A DNA stretch of 39,689 bases, from assembly GCA_001799485.1 (NCBI GenBank), contig MGTO01000003.1, positions 1-39,689 of the forward strand, in the 5' to 3' direction. Position 1 is the first letter of the stretch. Each line of letters starts with the position of its first letter. The notes below the pieces were generated by a model that saw only the letters and a program-made list of their open reading frames with translations, made no database searches and was not told the origin of the DNA. The position numbers were made by a program, and so were the translations under genes. Of this stretch, positions 1 through 8,552 are shown in pieces. This DNA is from Desulfuromonadales bacterium GWC2_61_20. Its GTDB lineage: Bacteria > Desulfobacterota > Desulfuromonadia > Desulfuromonadales > UBA2197.

Positions 1-290
1 GAATGCTTGTCGGCCACCGCCGGGGCGCAAGGGGAGACGCTGCGGGCGCCGATGAGGCGGGCAAGCTCCTTGGTCGAGACCTGACGATCGCCGTGCATGA
101 GGACGATTAGGGGTTGCTTGGCATCGTCCTCCATAATCAAGGTCTTGACCACGCAATGCTCGTCGACGCCGAGTTCGCGGGCCGAGACGGCGGTGCCGCC
201 CTTTTCTTCATAGGGGTAGAGGTGATCGCTGAAATCGACCTGTTGTTGGCGCAGGTAGCGGATGGCGGGGGTGACGGGGGTCTTGGCCAT
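1..290 (-). CDS. ybaK: YbaK/EbsC-type aminoacyl-tRNA deacylase (partial, 3' end outside window)
   Basis: The first 96 codons of a minus-strand gene; the window edge cuts off the C-terminal half, so the ORF track missed it. The protein starts MAKTPVTPAIRYL and holds VVKTLIM, whose lysine matches the conserved lysine of the YbaK editing fold, followed by PCAPAVADKHS, typical of this family. YbaK proteins hydrolyse mischarged Cys-tRNA(Pro) in the cytoplasm as a free-standing proofreading step. The gene lies 20 bases downstream of the rhomboid gene on the same strand and may be co-transcribed with it. The family call is firm. The exact tRNA substrate is inferred, because related ProX/EbsC proteins look alike. 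Confidence 0.85.
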   Translation of the reverse strand, partial: MAKTPVTPAIRYLRQQQVDFSDHLYPYEEKGGTAVSARELGVDEHCVVKTLIMEDDAKQPLIVLMHGDRQVSTKELARLIGARSVSPCAPAVADKH

Positions 291-310
291 GGCGCAAACT
301 CCCAAAGGCA

Positions 311-1117
311 TTAGCCCTGGCGGAACCAGGAGAGGACGAGGAGAACGAAGCTGAGACCGAGAACGGCGGCACCAGCGCCGGCGAGGAGATTGAAGGCAGT
401 CTCGAAGCGGCGCCGGGCCCAGCCATCGAGCGGCAGCACAAAACCAAGCACCGCGCCGCCGGCGGCGCCACCGAGGTGGGCGGCGTTGTCGGCGCCGACC
501 AGGATGCCGAAGATAAAGGCGAAGGCCGCCCACTTGAGCATGAAGTTGCGCAATTCCAGAGCCTGAAAACCGCCAAGGCGATGGAACCAGGCGGCGGCAA
601 AGCCGATGAGGCCGAAGAGGGAACCGGAGGCGCCAACCACCGGCGTCAGGGGATGCCAGAAGTAGCCGGCAACAGTGGCGGTGAGGGCGGTGAGAAGGTA
701 GAGGATGAGAAAACGGGAGCGGCCGATCTCCTGTTCGACGAGCGGGCCAACCTGATAGAGGGCGACCATATTGAAGGCGAGATGGATGAGGCCGCCATGG
801 TTGAAGGCATAGGTCAGGCAGCGCCACCACTCGCCCTGCTGGATGACCAGAGGCCAGAACTGGGCGCCGGTATGGATGAGAAGATTGGTGCCGGGGGCGA
901 GAAGCGGGCTGAGGCCAAAACCTGCCAGCAGCCCCCAGACGATCATGGCGGCAAAAACCAGGAGGTTGAGGCCAATGATCGGCTGGATCAGGCTGATCCC
1001 GCCGCCATGCACCGGGGCGCGGAAGATCGTCTTGAGCTGCCGCTCCCACTTCATCATGCGCCATTGCCAGCGGGTGCCGTTCATGCCGAGGCGGTCGAAA
1101 AAGGTTTTCCAGTTCAC
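311..1117 (-). CDS. Rhomboid family intramembrane serine protease
   Basis: A 268-residue membrane protein with about six hydrophobic segments. The catalytic serine lies in GASGSLFG and the catalytic histidine in AAHLGG, with HLAFNMVALYQVG as the usual helix-2 region, so the Ser-His dyad is intact. Rhomboids cleave transmembrane substrates inside the inner membrane; the substrate here is unknown. The track gives an 871-residue ORF in this frame (to 2926), but its N-terminal 600 residues are out-of-frame translation of ResB and CcsA. I place the start at GTG 1117 (VNWKTFFDRLG) behind an AGGAG about ten bases upstream; ATG 1084 is an alternative. A soluble stretch of roughly 45 residues precedes the first membrane segment. 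It sits downstream of resB in the same direction. Confidence 0.85.
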   Translation of the reverse strand: MNWKTFFDRLGMNGTRWQWRMMKWERQLKTIFRAPVHGGGISLIQPIIGLNLLVFAAMIVWGLLAGFGLSPLLAPGTNLLIHTGAQFWPLVIQQGEWWRCLTYAFNHGGLIHLAFNMVALYQVGPLVEQEIGRSRFLILYLLTALTATVAGYFWHPLTPVVGASGSLFGLIGFAAAWFHRLGGFQALELRNFMLKWAAFAFIFGILVGADNAAHLGGAAGGAVLGFVLPLDGWARRRFETAFNLLAGAGAAVLGLSFVLLVLSWFRQG

Positions 1118-1152
1118 GTTGGAGGTTCTCCTGAGAGCTTGTTGCGGACAGG

Positions 1153-2199
1153 TCAGTCGAGTTCGGGGCGGTCGCCGCGGCGCCGCTTGGCGTAAAAGGA
1201 GAGCAGCGCCAGCGCCACCCCGAGGCCCATGAGGATACCACCGATTTTCGCCAGTTCGGCGCCGGGGTCGCGGTTGATGGTGAGAACACTGATGGCGCGC
1301 AGCAGCGGCTCGCGCGGTTGCAGTTGGATGCCGGCTGCCGTCAGCGGCGCCGGGAGCCCTTCGCGCAGGAGGTACCAGCCGCGCCAGGGACCGTCCTGCG
1401 GATGGAGCAGTTCGAGTTCGAAGGCCGGGTTGTTGACTTCGTCGCCGACGGGGTAGATGCGACCATCGCCGCCACGACGGACATCGGCGAAGAAGCGCAG
1501 GACCCGCAGCACCCTGCCGTCGGGAAGTCGCAAGACGCTGCCGGGACGCAGCTCGATGCTCCCCTGGGGGGAGTCGCAGCGAAACCCTTCGGCTTCCTGG
1601 GCAAAGGTGGCGGGGAGGACAATGAGATCCCCTTCGGTCAGGGGATGGTTGAGGCGGATGACTTCGGTGCGGAGCTCGCGACCGTCGCGCAGCAGGGTCA
1701 GGGTGCTGCGCATGTCGCTGAACTGGCCGCCGACAAAGACCGGCTCGAAGGTGTCGAGGCGCAGGGCGTGACCGGGGAGGAGTCCAGCAAGGGGCAAGGA
1801 CTCGCCGACACGGATGGCGTTCCCCTCGCTGCGACTGCCGGCGAGACTCCCCCAGACAAAGGCGCCGAGGCAGAGGATGAAGCCGAGATGGATGAGGTAC
1901 TCGCCGCTTTTGCGCCAGCGCGCACGGATGCGCAGCAGCCAGTCGAAGAAGCAGCAGAGGGTATTGAGCCCGAGGAGAAGGACGGCGCCGGCGACGAGCC
2001 ACAGCCACCACGAGAGACCCGGTCGCGCCTGGCCGAAGCGGGCGAACCAGTCGGCGAGGATCATCTGGTCGATGCTGCCGAAGGTCTTCGGGTACTTGAT
2101 CATGACGATGGAACCGGCCATGGTCAGGACGGTGGCGACGGAGGCGAGCCAGATCGCCAGTTTCAGGTTGCAGAGGAGGTTCCAGAGGCGCGTCGGCAT
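1153..2199 (-). CDS. resB: ResB-like System II cytochrome c biogenesis protein
   Basis: A 348-residue ResB/Ccs1-type protein. Together with CcsA it forms the System II synthase that carries haem across the inner membrane and attaches it to CXXCH motifs of c-type cytochromes. It begins with MPTRLWNLLCNLKLAIWLA, the typical ResB N-terminus, and has three early membrane segments (about residues 13-32, 62-82, 98-120), a long periplasmic domain, and a last membrane helix near residue 320. It is shorter than many ResB proteins (often 450 or more). The start was moved two codons from the track's ATG 2205, because AGGAG touches that ATG but lies six bases from ATG 2199. It follows ccsA by about nine bases. 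The pair fits an organism rich in multihaem cytochromes. Confidence 0.85.
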   Translation of the reverse strand: MPTRLWNLLCNLKLAIWLASVATVLTMAGSIVMIKYPKTFGSIDQMILADWFARFGQARPGLSWWLWLVAGAVLLLGLNTLCCFFDWLLRIRARWRKSGEYLIHLGFILCLGAFVWGSLAGSRSEGNAIRVGESLPLAGLLPGHALRLDTFEPVFVGGQFSDMRSTLTLLRDGRELRTEVIRLNHPLTEGDLIVLPATFAQEAEGFRCDSPQGSIELRPGSVLRLPDGRVLRVLRFFADVRRGGDGRIYPVGDEVNNPAFELELLHPQDGPWRGWYLLREGLPAPLTAAGIQLQPREPLLRAISVLTINRDPGAELAKIGGILMGLGVALALLSFYAKRRRGDRPELD

Positions 2200-2208
2200 C
2201 GTCATCTC

Positions 2209-3012
2209 CTAGTCGAGGGGGTGGTTGCTCGACAGGAGCAGCCCGATGCCGAGATAGGTGAAGAGGACGACGCCGAAGCCGGCGATGGAGAGCCAGGCGT
2301 AGCCGGTCCCCTGCCAGCGTTTGATGAATTTGGCGTGGCACATGCCGGCGTAGAAGAGCCAGACGATAAAGGACCAGACACTCTTGATGTTCCAGGAGAA
2401 CCAGTAGCCCCAGGCGACAAAGGCCCAGATGGCGCCGAAGATCATGCACAGGGTGAAGAGGACGAAGCCGAGGAAGATCGCTTCTTCGTTGAGCTTGCGC
2501 AAAAGTGGCAGTTCGGGGAAGAGGTCGGTGCCGAGGCGCTGCTGCAGCAGGTAGAGGACGCCGAGGGAGAAGGCCATGGCGAAGAAGGCGTAGCCGACGA
2601 AAGAACAGATGATGTGCAGGGTGAAGAGCGGCGTGTCGAGGCTGGCGATCAGCGGCTTGATCGCCGGATCGCGGGGAAGGGCGGCGCCGAGGAGGAGGAG
2701 ATTGAGAAAGAGGACGAAGAGGCCGGTGGCGCGGATGCGGTAGCGCAGTTCGAAATAGAGGTAGCAGGCGGCCAGGGCCCAGCTGAAGAAGAAGAGGGTG
2801 GAGAAGAGGTTGGTCACCGGCAGATAGCCGGCAGCAAGCCAGCGCGCCAGGAGCACCGTAGTCTGCAGGGCGAGGCCGCTGCTGACGGTGACGAGGGCGG
2901 CCTGCGCCAGCCCGGGCCGGCGCCATTTGAGATGACCCAGATAGAGGAGGGTGGCGCCGAGATAGGCGGCGAAGGCGGCAGACAGCAGGACTGTGGTCAG
3001 GGCAGGGGACAT
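2209..3012 (-). CDS. ccsA: CcsA/ResC-type cytochrome c assembly protein
   Basis: A polytopic membrane protein of about 267 residues with eight or so hydrophobic helices. The tryptophan-rich segment WGYWFSWNIKSVWSF corresponds to the haem-binding WWD-type loop of the CcsA/CcmC/CcmF superfamily, and conserved histidines such as that in FTLHIICSF are candidate haem ligands. It is the partner of the downstream resB. The track starts at 3078 (MLNCDNV), but the extra 22 residues are polar and not family-like; ATG 3012 (MSPALTTVLL) leads straight into the first helix, though its ribosome-binding site is weak. HemX, a regulator of haem synthesis, is a close relative, but the adjacent resB favours CcsA. 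It is divergent from the biotin operon across about 130 bases. Confidence 0.85.
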   Translation of the reverse strand: MSPALTTVLLSAAFAAYLGATLLYLGHLKWRRPGLAQAALVTVSSGLALQTTVLLARWLAAGYLPVTNLFSTLFFFSWALAACYLYFELRYRIRATGLFVLFLNLLLLGAALPRDPAIKPLIASLDTPLFTLHIICSFVGYAFFAMAFSLGVLYLLQQRLGTDLFPELPLLRKLNEEAIFLGFVLFTLCMIFGAIWAFVAWGYWFSWNIKSVWSFIVWLFYAGMCHAKFIKRWQGTGYAWLSIAGFGVVLFTYLGIGLLLSSNHPLD

Positions 3013-3099
3013 GACGATCCGCGGAGTATGAGGGGATGGCGACGACAAATCGGTGCGTACGTTATCACAATTTAGCACTACGAGAATAGTTGCAATTAA

Positions 3100-3131
3100 T
3101 TGTCAACCAGCGCTCTTCCGGTAGTTGACAA
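3100..3131. promoter_or_regulatory. BirA-like biotin operator
   Basis: TTGTCAACC, fourteen bases, then AGTTGACAA: near-perfect inverted half-sites. The layout matches the known proteobacterial BirA operator (TTGTnAACC, 14-16 bases, GGTTnACAA), and it lies just upstream of bioW. BirA charged with biotinyl-AMP would repress here. The right half contains a TTGACA that could be a -35 for the plus strand; the left half contains one for the minus strand toward ccsA. I could not assign a clear -10 for either. The site lies between divergent genes, so an effect on ccsA is possible but not shown. Confidence 0.75.
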
Positions 3132-3143
3132 TCGTGGAGTCAC

Positions 3144-3961
3144 ATGCTAGCTTCGCCCGTCATGGAACGCCATCTATACAGTATTCGCATGCATGCCAGC
3201 CTTGGCGGACGCCATCTTTCCGGGGCCGAGCACCTCGCCCCCTTCGAGGATCTCGAGGAGTTGGCGGCGGCACTGGTGCGCCGCGCCCTGACCCACCCCG
3301 GCGGACGAGCGGAACAGGTGACGATCAGCATCGATCCGGTGGTAGCCGAGACGATTCGCCAAAGCCGCCTCCCCGATGTGCGCACGGTCCGTGTTGTTGA
3401 CTGGGAGCAGGGGCGGCAGACGGCGCTGCACTGGCTCAAGGTCGCCGGAGTCACGGAGTCGGCCGCGTGGACCGCCATGCAAGCAATGCAGCAGGGTGGT
3501 GCACCGGACGGCACTTCGATGCGCGGGGCGATGCTGGTCGATGTCGTCAGCGGCGAACGGCTGGAGCTGGATCATGCGCGTGGGGTCCGGGTCAGTCGCA
3601 TGGACCTCACTCTCGAAGCGGAGCAAGCACTCCGCGCTGCCCTGGTGTCGCGGAACCTCGATAATCCGCATGTGCGTGAGGCTTTGATCCTGGCCGGCAA
3701 GGTTCTCATGACGCCGGGTGTCGTCGCCGAGTTATGCTGGTCCGACGACCCCGACTATACCGCCGGCTACGTTGCTGCTCCCGGCTTCGGCTATGTGCGC
3801 TTTCCCCATCTGAAACCGCTCGGAGAGGGCCGGGGCGGGCGGGCCTTCTTTTTTGCCCGGGAGGGATTTAATCTCGACCAGGTGGTGACCTTTCTCGAAA
3901 AGGAAGCGGTTCTCTTTACCCGGCCGGGGCGCTTTCTGCGCGATATGGAAGCGGGAGAGTA

Positions 3962-3962
<1 letters not shown>
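3144..3962 (+). CDS. bioW: 6-carboxyhexanoate--CoA ligase (pimeloyl-CoA synthetase)
   Basis: BioW joins pimelate and CoA using ATP to give pimeloyl-CoA, the substrate of BioF. Family blocks are clear: YSIRMHAS near the N-terminus, RGAMLVD and GVRVSRMD in the middle, [12 protein letters not shown], then [22 protein letters not shown]. Length is about 270 residues, usual for BioW. Two starts are possible: ATG 3144 has GGAG four bases upstream, while ATG 3162 ([13 protein letters not shown]) aligns better with known N-termini but has no clear ribosome-binding site. First gene of the biotin operon, just downstream of the BirA-like operator. Its stop TAA overlaps the bioF ATG by one base, so the two are translationally coupled. 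Confidence 0.9.
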
Positions 3963-5144
<1,182 letters not shown>

Positions 5145-5149
<5 letters not shown>

Positions 5150-5181
5150 ACTCATAGGACTTATAGGACTTGATAGGACCT
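5145..5181 (+). repeat. Short tandem repeat (about 9-base units, ATAGGACT-type)
   Basis: The bioF-bioH gap consists of four imperfect units: CATAGACT, CATAGGACT, TATAGGACT and TGATAGGACC. The array starts inside the bioF stop region and ends directly before the bioH ATG. Each later unit carries AGGA, so the last one can act as the bioH ribosome-binding site. It may be a dispersed intergenic repeat that took on this role, but no second copy was noticed in the window. Confidence 0.6.
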
Positions 5182-6000
5182 ATGCCTGAAATTCACACTC
5201 ACACCTTTTACCATCCCGATGGGCGCACTTTGGCCTGGCGCGAAGCCGGATCGGGACGGCCGCTGATCCTGCTCCATGGCTGGGCCATGTCGGCAGTGGT
5301 CTTTAGCGAGATGCAGGCCGCACTTGCCGGCGATTTTCGCGTCCTGGCACCGGACCTGCGAGGCCACGGCGGCTCGTCTCCCGGTTCCGGTTACGCCCTG
5401 ACCGATTTCGCCGCCGACCTTGACGCCTGGCTTACGGCCCTTGACCTCGACACGATAGATCTTCTTGGCTGGTCCCTTGGCGGCGAGGTGGCGCAGTTGC
5501 TGGCAGCGCAGTATCCCCAGCGTGTCACCCGGCTGGCACTAATCTCCTCCACCCCGCGATTCGCTTCGACGCACGATTGGGAGCATGGTTTGCCGGATGT
5601 GCAAATCAAGGCGATGGCTCGCGACCTGCGCCGTAACTACGAGCTGACCATGAACGGTTTCTTCTCCCTCCAGTTTACCGACGAGGCGCTGGAACGTGAA
5701 CGCTATCGGCAAATCGTTGCCTTCGCCGTCCGGGCCGGCCGGCTGCCTCTCCCGGAGGTGGCCCTGGCGGCGCTGGAGACGCTTCGTAGTGAGGATTTGC
5801 GCCCCCTTCTGCCGCAACTTGTACAGCCGACGTTGGTGCTGCACGGCGGCCGCGACCGCATTATCCCGGTTGCGGCCGGGCGCTATCTCGGCACGACCCT
5901 GCCGGCCGCGCGCTACATCGAATGGCCGGATGTCGGTCATGCCCCGTTTATGAGCCGGCCGCAGGATTCTGTGACGCTGTGGCGGGAGTTTTTTGCATGA
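5182..6000 (+). CDS. bioH: BioH-like alpha/beta hydrolase (pimeloyl-ACP methyl ester carboxylesterase)
   Basis: A 272-residue alpha/beta hydrolase. The nucleophile is S98 in GWSLGG, with acid D225 in HGGRDRI, base H253 in VGHAPF, and oxyanion-loop motif LLHGWAMS. In the pathway it would remove the methyl group from pimeloyl-ACP methyl ester, ending the chain elongation that BioC starts. The track's TTG at 5170 falls inside the tandem repeat; ATG 5182 (MPEIHTHTFY) with AGGA three bases upstream is preferred. The stop overlaps the bioC start (ATGA). The fold and active site are certain. The BioH assignment rests on the neighbours, since sequence alone cannot separate BioH from other esterases. 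Confidence 0.82.
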   Translation: MPEIHTHTFYHPDGRTLAWREAGSGRPLILLHGWAMSAVVFSEMQAALAGDFRVLAPDLRGHGGSSPGSGYALTDFAADLDAWLTALDLDTIDLLGWSLGGEVAQLLAAQYPQRVTRLALISSTPRFASTHDWEHGLPDVQIKAMARDLRRNYELTMNGFFSLQFTDEALERERYRQIVAFAVRAGRLPLPEVALAALETLRSEDLRPLLPQLVQPTLVLHGGRDRIIPVAAGRYLGTTLPAARYIEWPDVGHAPFMSRPQDSVTLWREFFA

Positions 6001-6803
6001 CCCCGGCCGAGGTCGCAGTGCGCCGGGTGCGCCAGCATTTTTCCCGTCATGCCGAGGAGTACGACCACTACGCCATGGTGCAGAAGAGTGTGGTGCGGCG
6101 CCTCCTGGAGTTGATGCCTTCCCTCACTGCGGATGCCGGTCCGGTCCTCGATCTTGGCACCGGCACCGGCGAGCTGGCGGACCGCTTCTCCACCCTGCAT
6201 CCGCACTTGCCGCTACTCCTCGCCGATATTGCCCACGGTATGACCCGGCACGCCGCCTCGAGTGTTCCCGGAGCACTGGCTTTCGATGCCGATGCCGCCG
6301 CCCTGCCTTTACTCGACGACTGTTGCGGTCTGGTCCTGTCCTCATCGATGTACCAGTGGGTCAATGACCTCCCCGGGGCATTTGTAGAGGTCGGGCGTAT
6401 TTTGCGGCCGGGTGGTCTCTTCGTCTGCGCCCTTTTCGGGGCCGGGACCTTGCGTGAACTGCGCACCGCCCACGAACAGGCTCTGGTCGAATGCGGCCAG
6501 GGGCACGCCTCGCACATGCAGCAATTTCCGACGCGGGAGGATGTTGCCGCGGCGCTCGATGCGGCAGGTTTTGCGGCTGAAATCGAAGGCAATGAGGAGA
6601 TTGAAAGGCACCCGGATGTCGCAACCCTGTTGCACAACCTCAAGCGGATCGGTGCCCAGAACGCATCATTGCGGCGTTCGCCGGGACTGGCCGAACGGCG
6701 CGTGACCCTGCGCATGATGTCCCTTTATGCCGAGCGCTTCGGAGGCGATGGCACGATTCCGGCCAGTTACGAAGTGATCTGCATGGTTGCGCGTAAACTT
6801 TGA
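5997..6803 (+). CDS. bioC: Malonyl-[ACP] O-methyltransferase
   Basis: A 268-residue class I SAM-dependent methyltransferase with motif I VLDLGTGTGELA and the BioC-like SSSMYQWVNDLPGAFVEVGRILRPGG. BioC methylates the free carboxyl of malonyl-ACP so that the fatty acid synthesis machinery can extend it to the pimeloyl stage. The N-terminus VRRVRQHFSRHAEEYDHYA matches the usual BioC opening, in which a leader of this type precedes the Rossmann fold. The start is ATG 5997, overlapping the bioH stop, rather than the track's 5922. It is the last gene of the operon and is followed by a strong terminator. bioA, bioD and bioB are not in the window. Confidence 0.88.
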   Translation: MTPAEVAVRRVRQHFSRHAEEYDHYAMVQKSVVRRLLELMPSLTADAGPVLDLGTGTGELADRFSTLHPHLPLLLADIAHGMTRHAASSVPGALAFDADAAALPLLDDCCGLVLSSSMYQWVNDLPGAFVEVGRILRPGGLFVCALFGAGTLRELRTAHEQALVECGQGHASHMQQFPTREDVAAALDAAGFAAEIEGNEEIERHPDVATLLHNLKRIGAQNASLRRSPGLAERRVTLRMMSLYAERFGGDGTIPASYEVICMVARKL

Positions 6804-6840
6804 TTTTCTTGGGGACGTGGCGACAATGGGGCGAAGGGAA

Positions 6841-6872
6841 GGGACAGCCGGAGGATGGCTGTCCCTTTTTTT
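6841..6872 (+). terminator. Rho-independent terminator of the biotin operon
   Basis: GGGACAGCC, seven bases, GGCTGTCCC, then seven T residues. The nine-pair stem is perfect. The T tract overlaps the stop codon of the convergent rlmI-like gene. Confidence 0.9.
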
Positions 6873-8049
6873 ACAGGACTTGCAGAACCGCACATTTGAG
6901 ATAGTCGGTCTCCGGGCAGGCGAGGAGGACCGGATGATCGAAGGCCTGGCCGCGCATTTCCACGAGACGGCACTCCCGCCCGGCCTGGGCCGCGGCCTGG
7001 CGCAGGGTGTCGAGGAAGGTTTCCCGATCCATGTGGTAGGAGCAGGAGCAGGTGAAGAGAAAACCGCCCGGCTCCAGCAGTTCCATGGCCCGGCGGTTGA
7101 TGGTCAGGTAGCCTTTGATCGCTTCGGGGAGCTTCTTCTTGCTTTTGACGAAGGCCGGCGGATCGAGGATGATCGTGCCGAAGCGCTCCCTCTTACGTTC
7201 CAGTTCCCGCAGCAGATCGAAGACGTCGGCTTTGACGAAGCGGCAGCGCTGGTGCAGCTCATTGCGGTGGGCGTTGCGCTCGGCCAGGGTGATGGCGGCG
7301 GCCGAGATGTCGACGCCGATGACTTCCTTCGCCCCGTAGCGGGCGGCGTGTATCGACCAACTCCCCGAGTAGCAGAAGAGGTCGAGGACACGGTGCCCCT
7401 CCACCCGTCCGTCAAGGGCGCGGTGGTTTTCTTTCTGATCGAGGAAGTGGCCGGTCTTCTGCCCGCCACAGACGTCGACGAGAAAACTCAGACCGTTTTC
7501 GCCGACGCCGACCTCACCGGGAGGCTCCCCCCAGGCCATCTCGACATGGCGCGTCAGCCCTTCCAGTTCCCGTACCCCGGCGTCGTTGCGCCAGACCACC
7601 GCCCGCGGGGTGAACTCCTGCAACAACGCAGCGAGAATGATCTCTTTCCTGTGCTCCATGCCCAGGGTCAGCAACTGCACCGCAAGGACCTCGGCATAAC
7701 GGTCGACGACCAGGCCGGGGAGGCCGTCGCTCTCGCCGAACACAAGACGCACGGCGTTGGTCTCAGGGCCGTAAAGACTCCTTCGATACATGGCGGCGGT
7801 GCTGAAGCGTGTGCGGAAGAAGTCGAGACTGTCGATCGATTCGCGCTGGCGGGACATGCGGCGGGCGGCGATGAGGGAGTGGCCGTTATAATAGGCGCTG
7901 CCGAGACATTCACCTTTGGCGGTATAGATCTCGACGGCAGCGCCGTTTGCCGGATGGGGGTCGAGGCTGGCGATTTCATTACTGAAAATCCACGGATGGC
8001 CACTGCGCAGGCGGCGGTCGTGGCCGGGGCGGAGGGTAAGTCGGGTCAC
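6871..8049 (-). CDS. rlmI: RlmI-like class I SAM-dependent 23S rRNA methyltransferase
   Basis: A 392-residue protein close in size to E. coli RlmI (m5C1962 of 23S rRNA). An N-terminal PUA-type domain (about residues 1-75, with RSGHPWIFSNEI) is followed by a central EEHEE-like domain (FGESDGLPGLVVDRY) and a Rossmann methyltransferase domain: VLDLFCYSGSWS (motif I), GVDIS, FGTIILDPPAFVKSKK (motif IV), and FTCSCSYHM with the catalytic cysteine region. The track's 446-residue version reads into the arsR gene. The start is placed at GTG 8049, whose GTGA overlaps the arsR stop, giving the right length. Family call firm; the exact target base is inferred. Confidence 0.85.
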   Translation of the reverse strand: MTRLTLRPGHDRRLRSGHPWIFSNEIASLDPHPANGAAVEIYTAKGECLGSAYYNGHSLIAARRMSRQRESIDSLDFFRTRFSTAAMYRRSLYGPETNAVRLVFGESDGLPGLVVDRYAEVLAVQLLTLGMEHRKEIILAALLQEFTPRAVVWRNDAGVRELEGLTRHVEMAWGEPPGEVGVGENGLSFLVDVCGGQKTGHFLDQKENHRALDGRVEGHRVLDLFCYSGSWSIHAARYGAKEVIGVDISAAAITLAERNAHRNELHQRCRFVKADVFDLLRELERKRERFGTIILDPPAFVKSKKKLPEAIKGYLTINRRAMELLEPGGFLFTCSCSYHMDRETFLDTLRQAAAQAGRECRLVEMRGQAFDHPVLLACPETDYLKCAVLQVL

Positions 8050-8348
8050 TTGCAAACGCTGGACTGAAACATGGCGCCGACGATCTCTTTGGCTTCCTCC
8101 GAGACGACGTGGTAGAAGACCTCGACTCCGTCGCGGCGGCCGGCGATAATCCCCTTGTTCTTCAGTTGCGCCAGGTGCTGGGAGACGGTGGCCTGGGGGA
8201 GGGCAAGACATTCCCAGATCTTCTTGACGTTGCAGCTTTGCGACATCAGCCCGGCAATAATCTTGAGGCGGATCGGGTGGCCCATCACCTTGAGGATTTC
8301 TGCCTGTCTCTGATAATCCTGATCTTTATCGAATGCCAACTTTTCCAT
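8046..8348 (-). CDS. ArsR/SmtB family winged-helix regulator
   Basis: A 100-residue ArsR-type dimeric repressor. The recognition region is LALPQATVSQHLAQLKNKGII, followed by the wing GRRDGVEVFYHV. ATG 8348 (MEKLAFDKDQDYQRQ) has AAGGAGA four bases upstream; the track's longer start at 8414 lies in the promoter. Three cysteines are present: C39 (SQSCNVKK), C47 (WECLALP) and C99 at the C-terminus. The C39/C99 arrangement resembles the paired cysteines of persulfide or redox sensors such as BigR/SqrR more than the arsenic-binding CVC motif of ArsR, but metal sensing cannot be ruled out. Translation is coupled to the methyltransferase gene, whose GTG start overlaps this stop. Confidence 0.85.
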   Translation of the reverse strand: MEKLAFDKDQDYQRQAEILKVMGHPIRLKIIAGLMSQSCNVKKIWECLALPQATVSQHLAQLKNKGIIAGRRDGVEVFYHVVSEEAKEIVGAMFQSSVCK

Positions 8349-8374
8349 TAGGTCTCCTTGGGAGCGCGGAATAA

Positions 8375-8414
8375 ATCGTATATATGAATACAAGTTTTGC
8401 GCCTGCCGTGTCAA
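8375..8414 (-). promoter_or_regulatory. Promoter and candidate operator of the arsR-like gene
   Basis: On the minus strand TTGACA (8414-8409), an 18-base spacer, then TATTCA (8390-8385). An imperfect palindrome ATTCATATATACGAT (8389-8375) overlaps the -10 and the likely transcription start, the usual position for ArsR-family autoregulation. The -35 is a perfect match; the palindrome is imperfect. Confidence 0.5.
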
Positions 8415-8552
8415 GGTCTTCTTCGCGGGGGCAATCCTTCATAAATTCTCGACTTCATCGTCACGAGAGGCTAAACTGAGGGCCGCTTTCCCGAGGCGAC
8501 AAGATCATACGAATTTACTCCCAGGGCTTTCGCCCGGTTGAGGAGCCAAGGC

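Noticed and set aside
311-2926. 871-residue minus-strand ORF in the track
   Set aside because: Only its last 268 residues (rhomboid) are real. The rest is arginine- and proline-rich out-of-frame reading of resB and ccsA.
3175-3184. TATACAGTAT inside bioW, resembling the core of the TCA operator
   Set aside because: It encodes LYS in the conserved YSIRMHAS block, and the outer half-site bases do not match.
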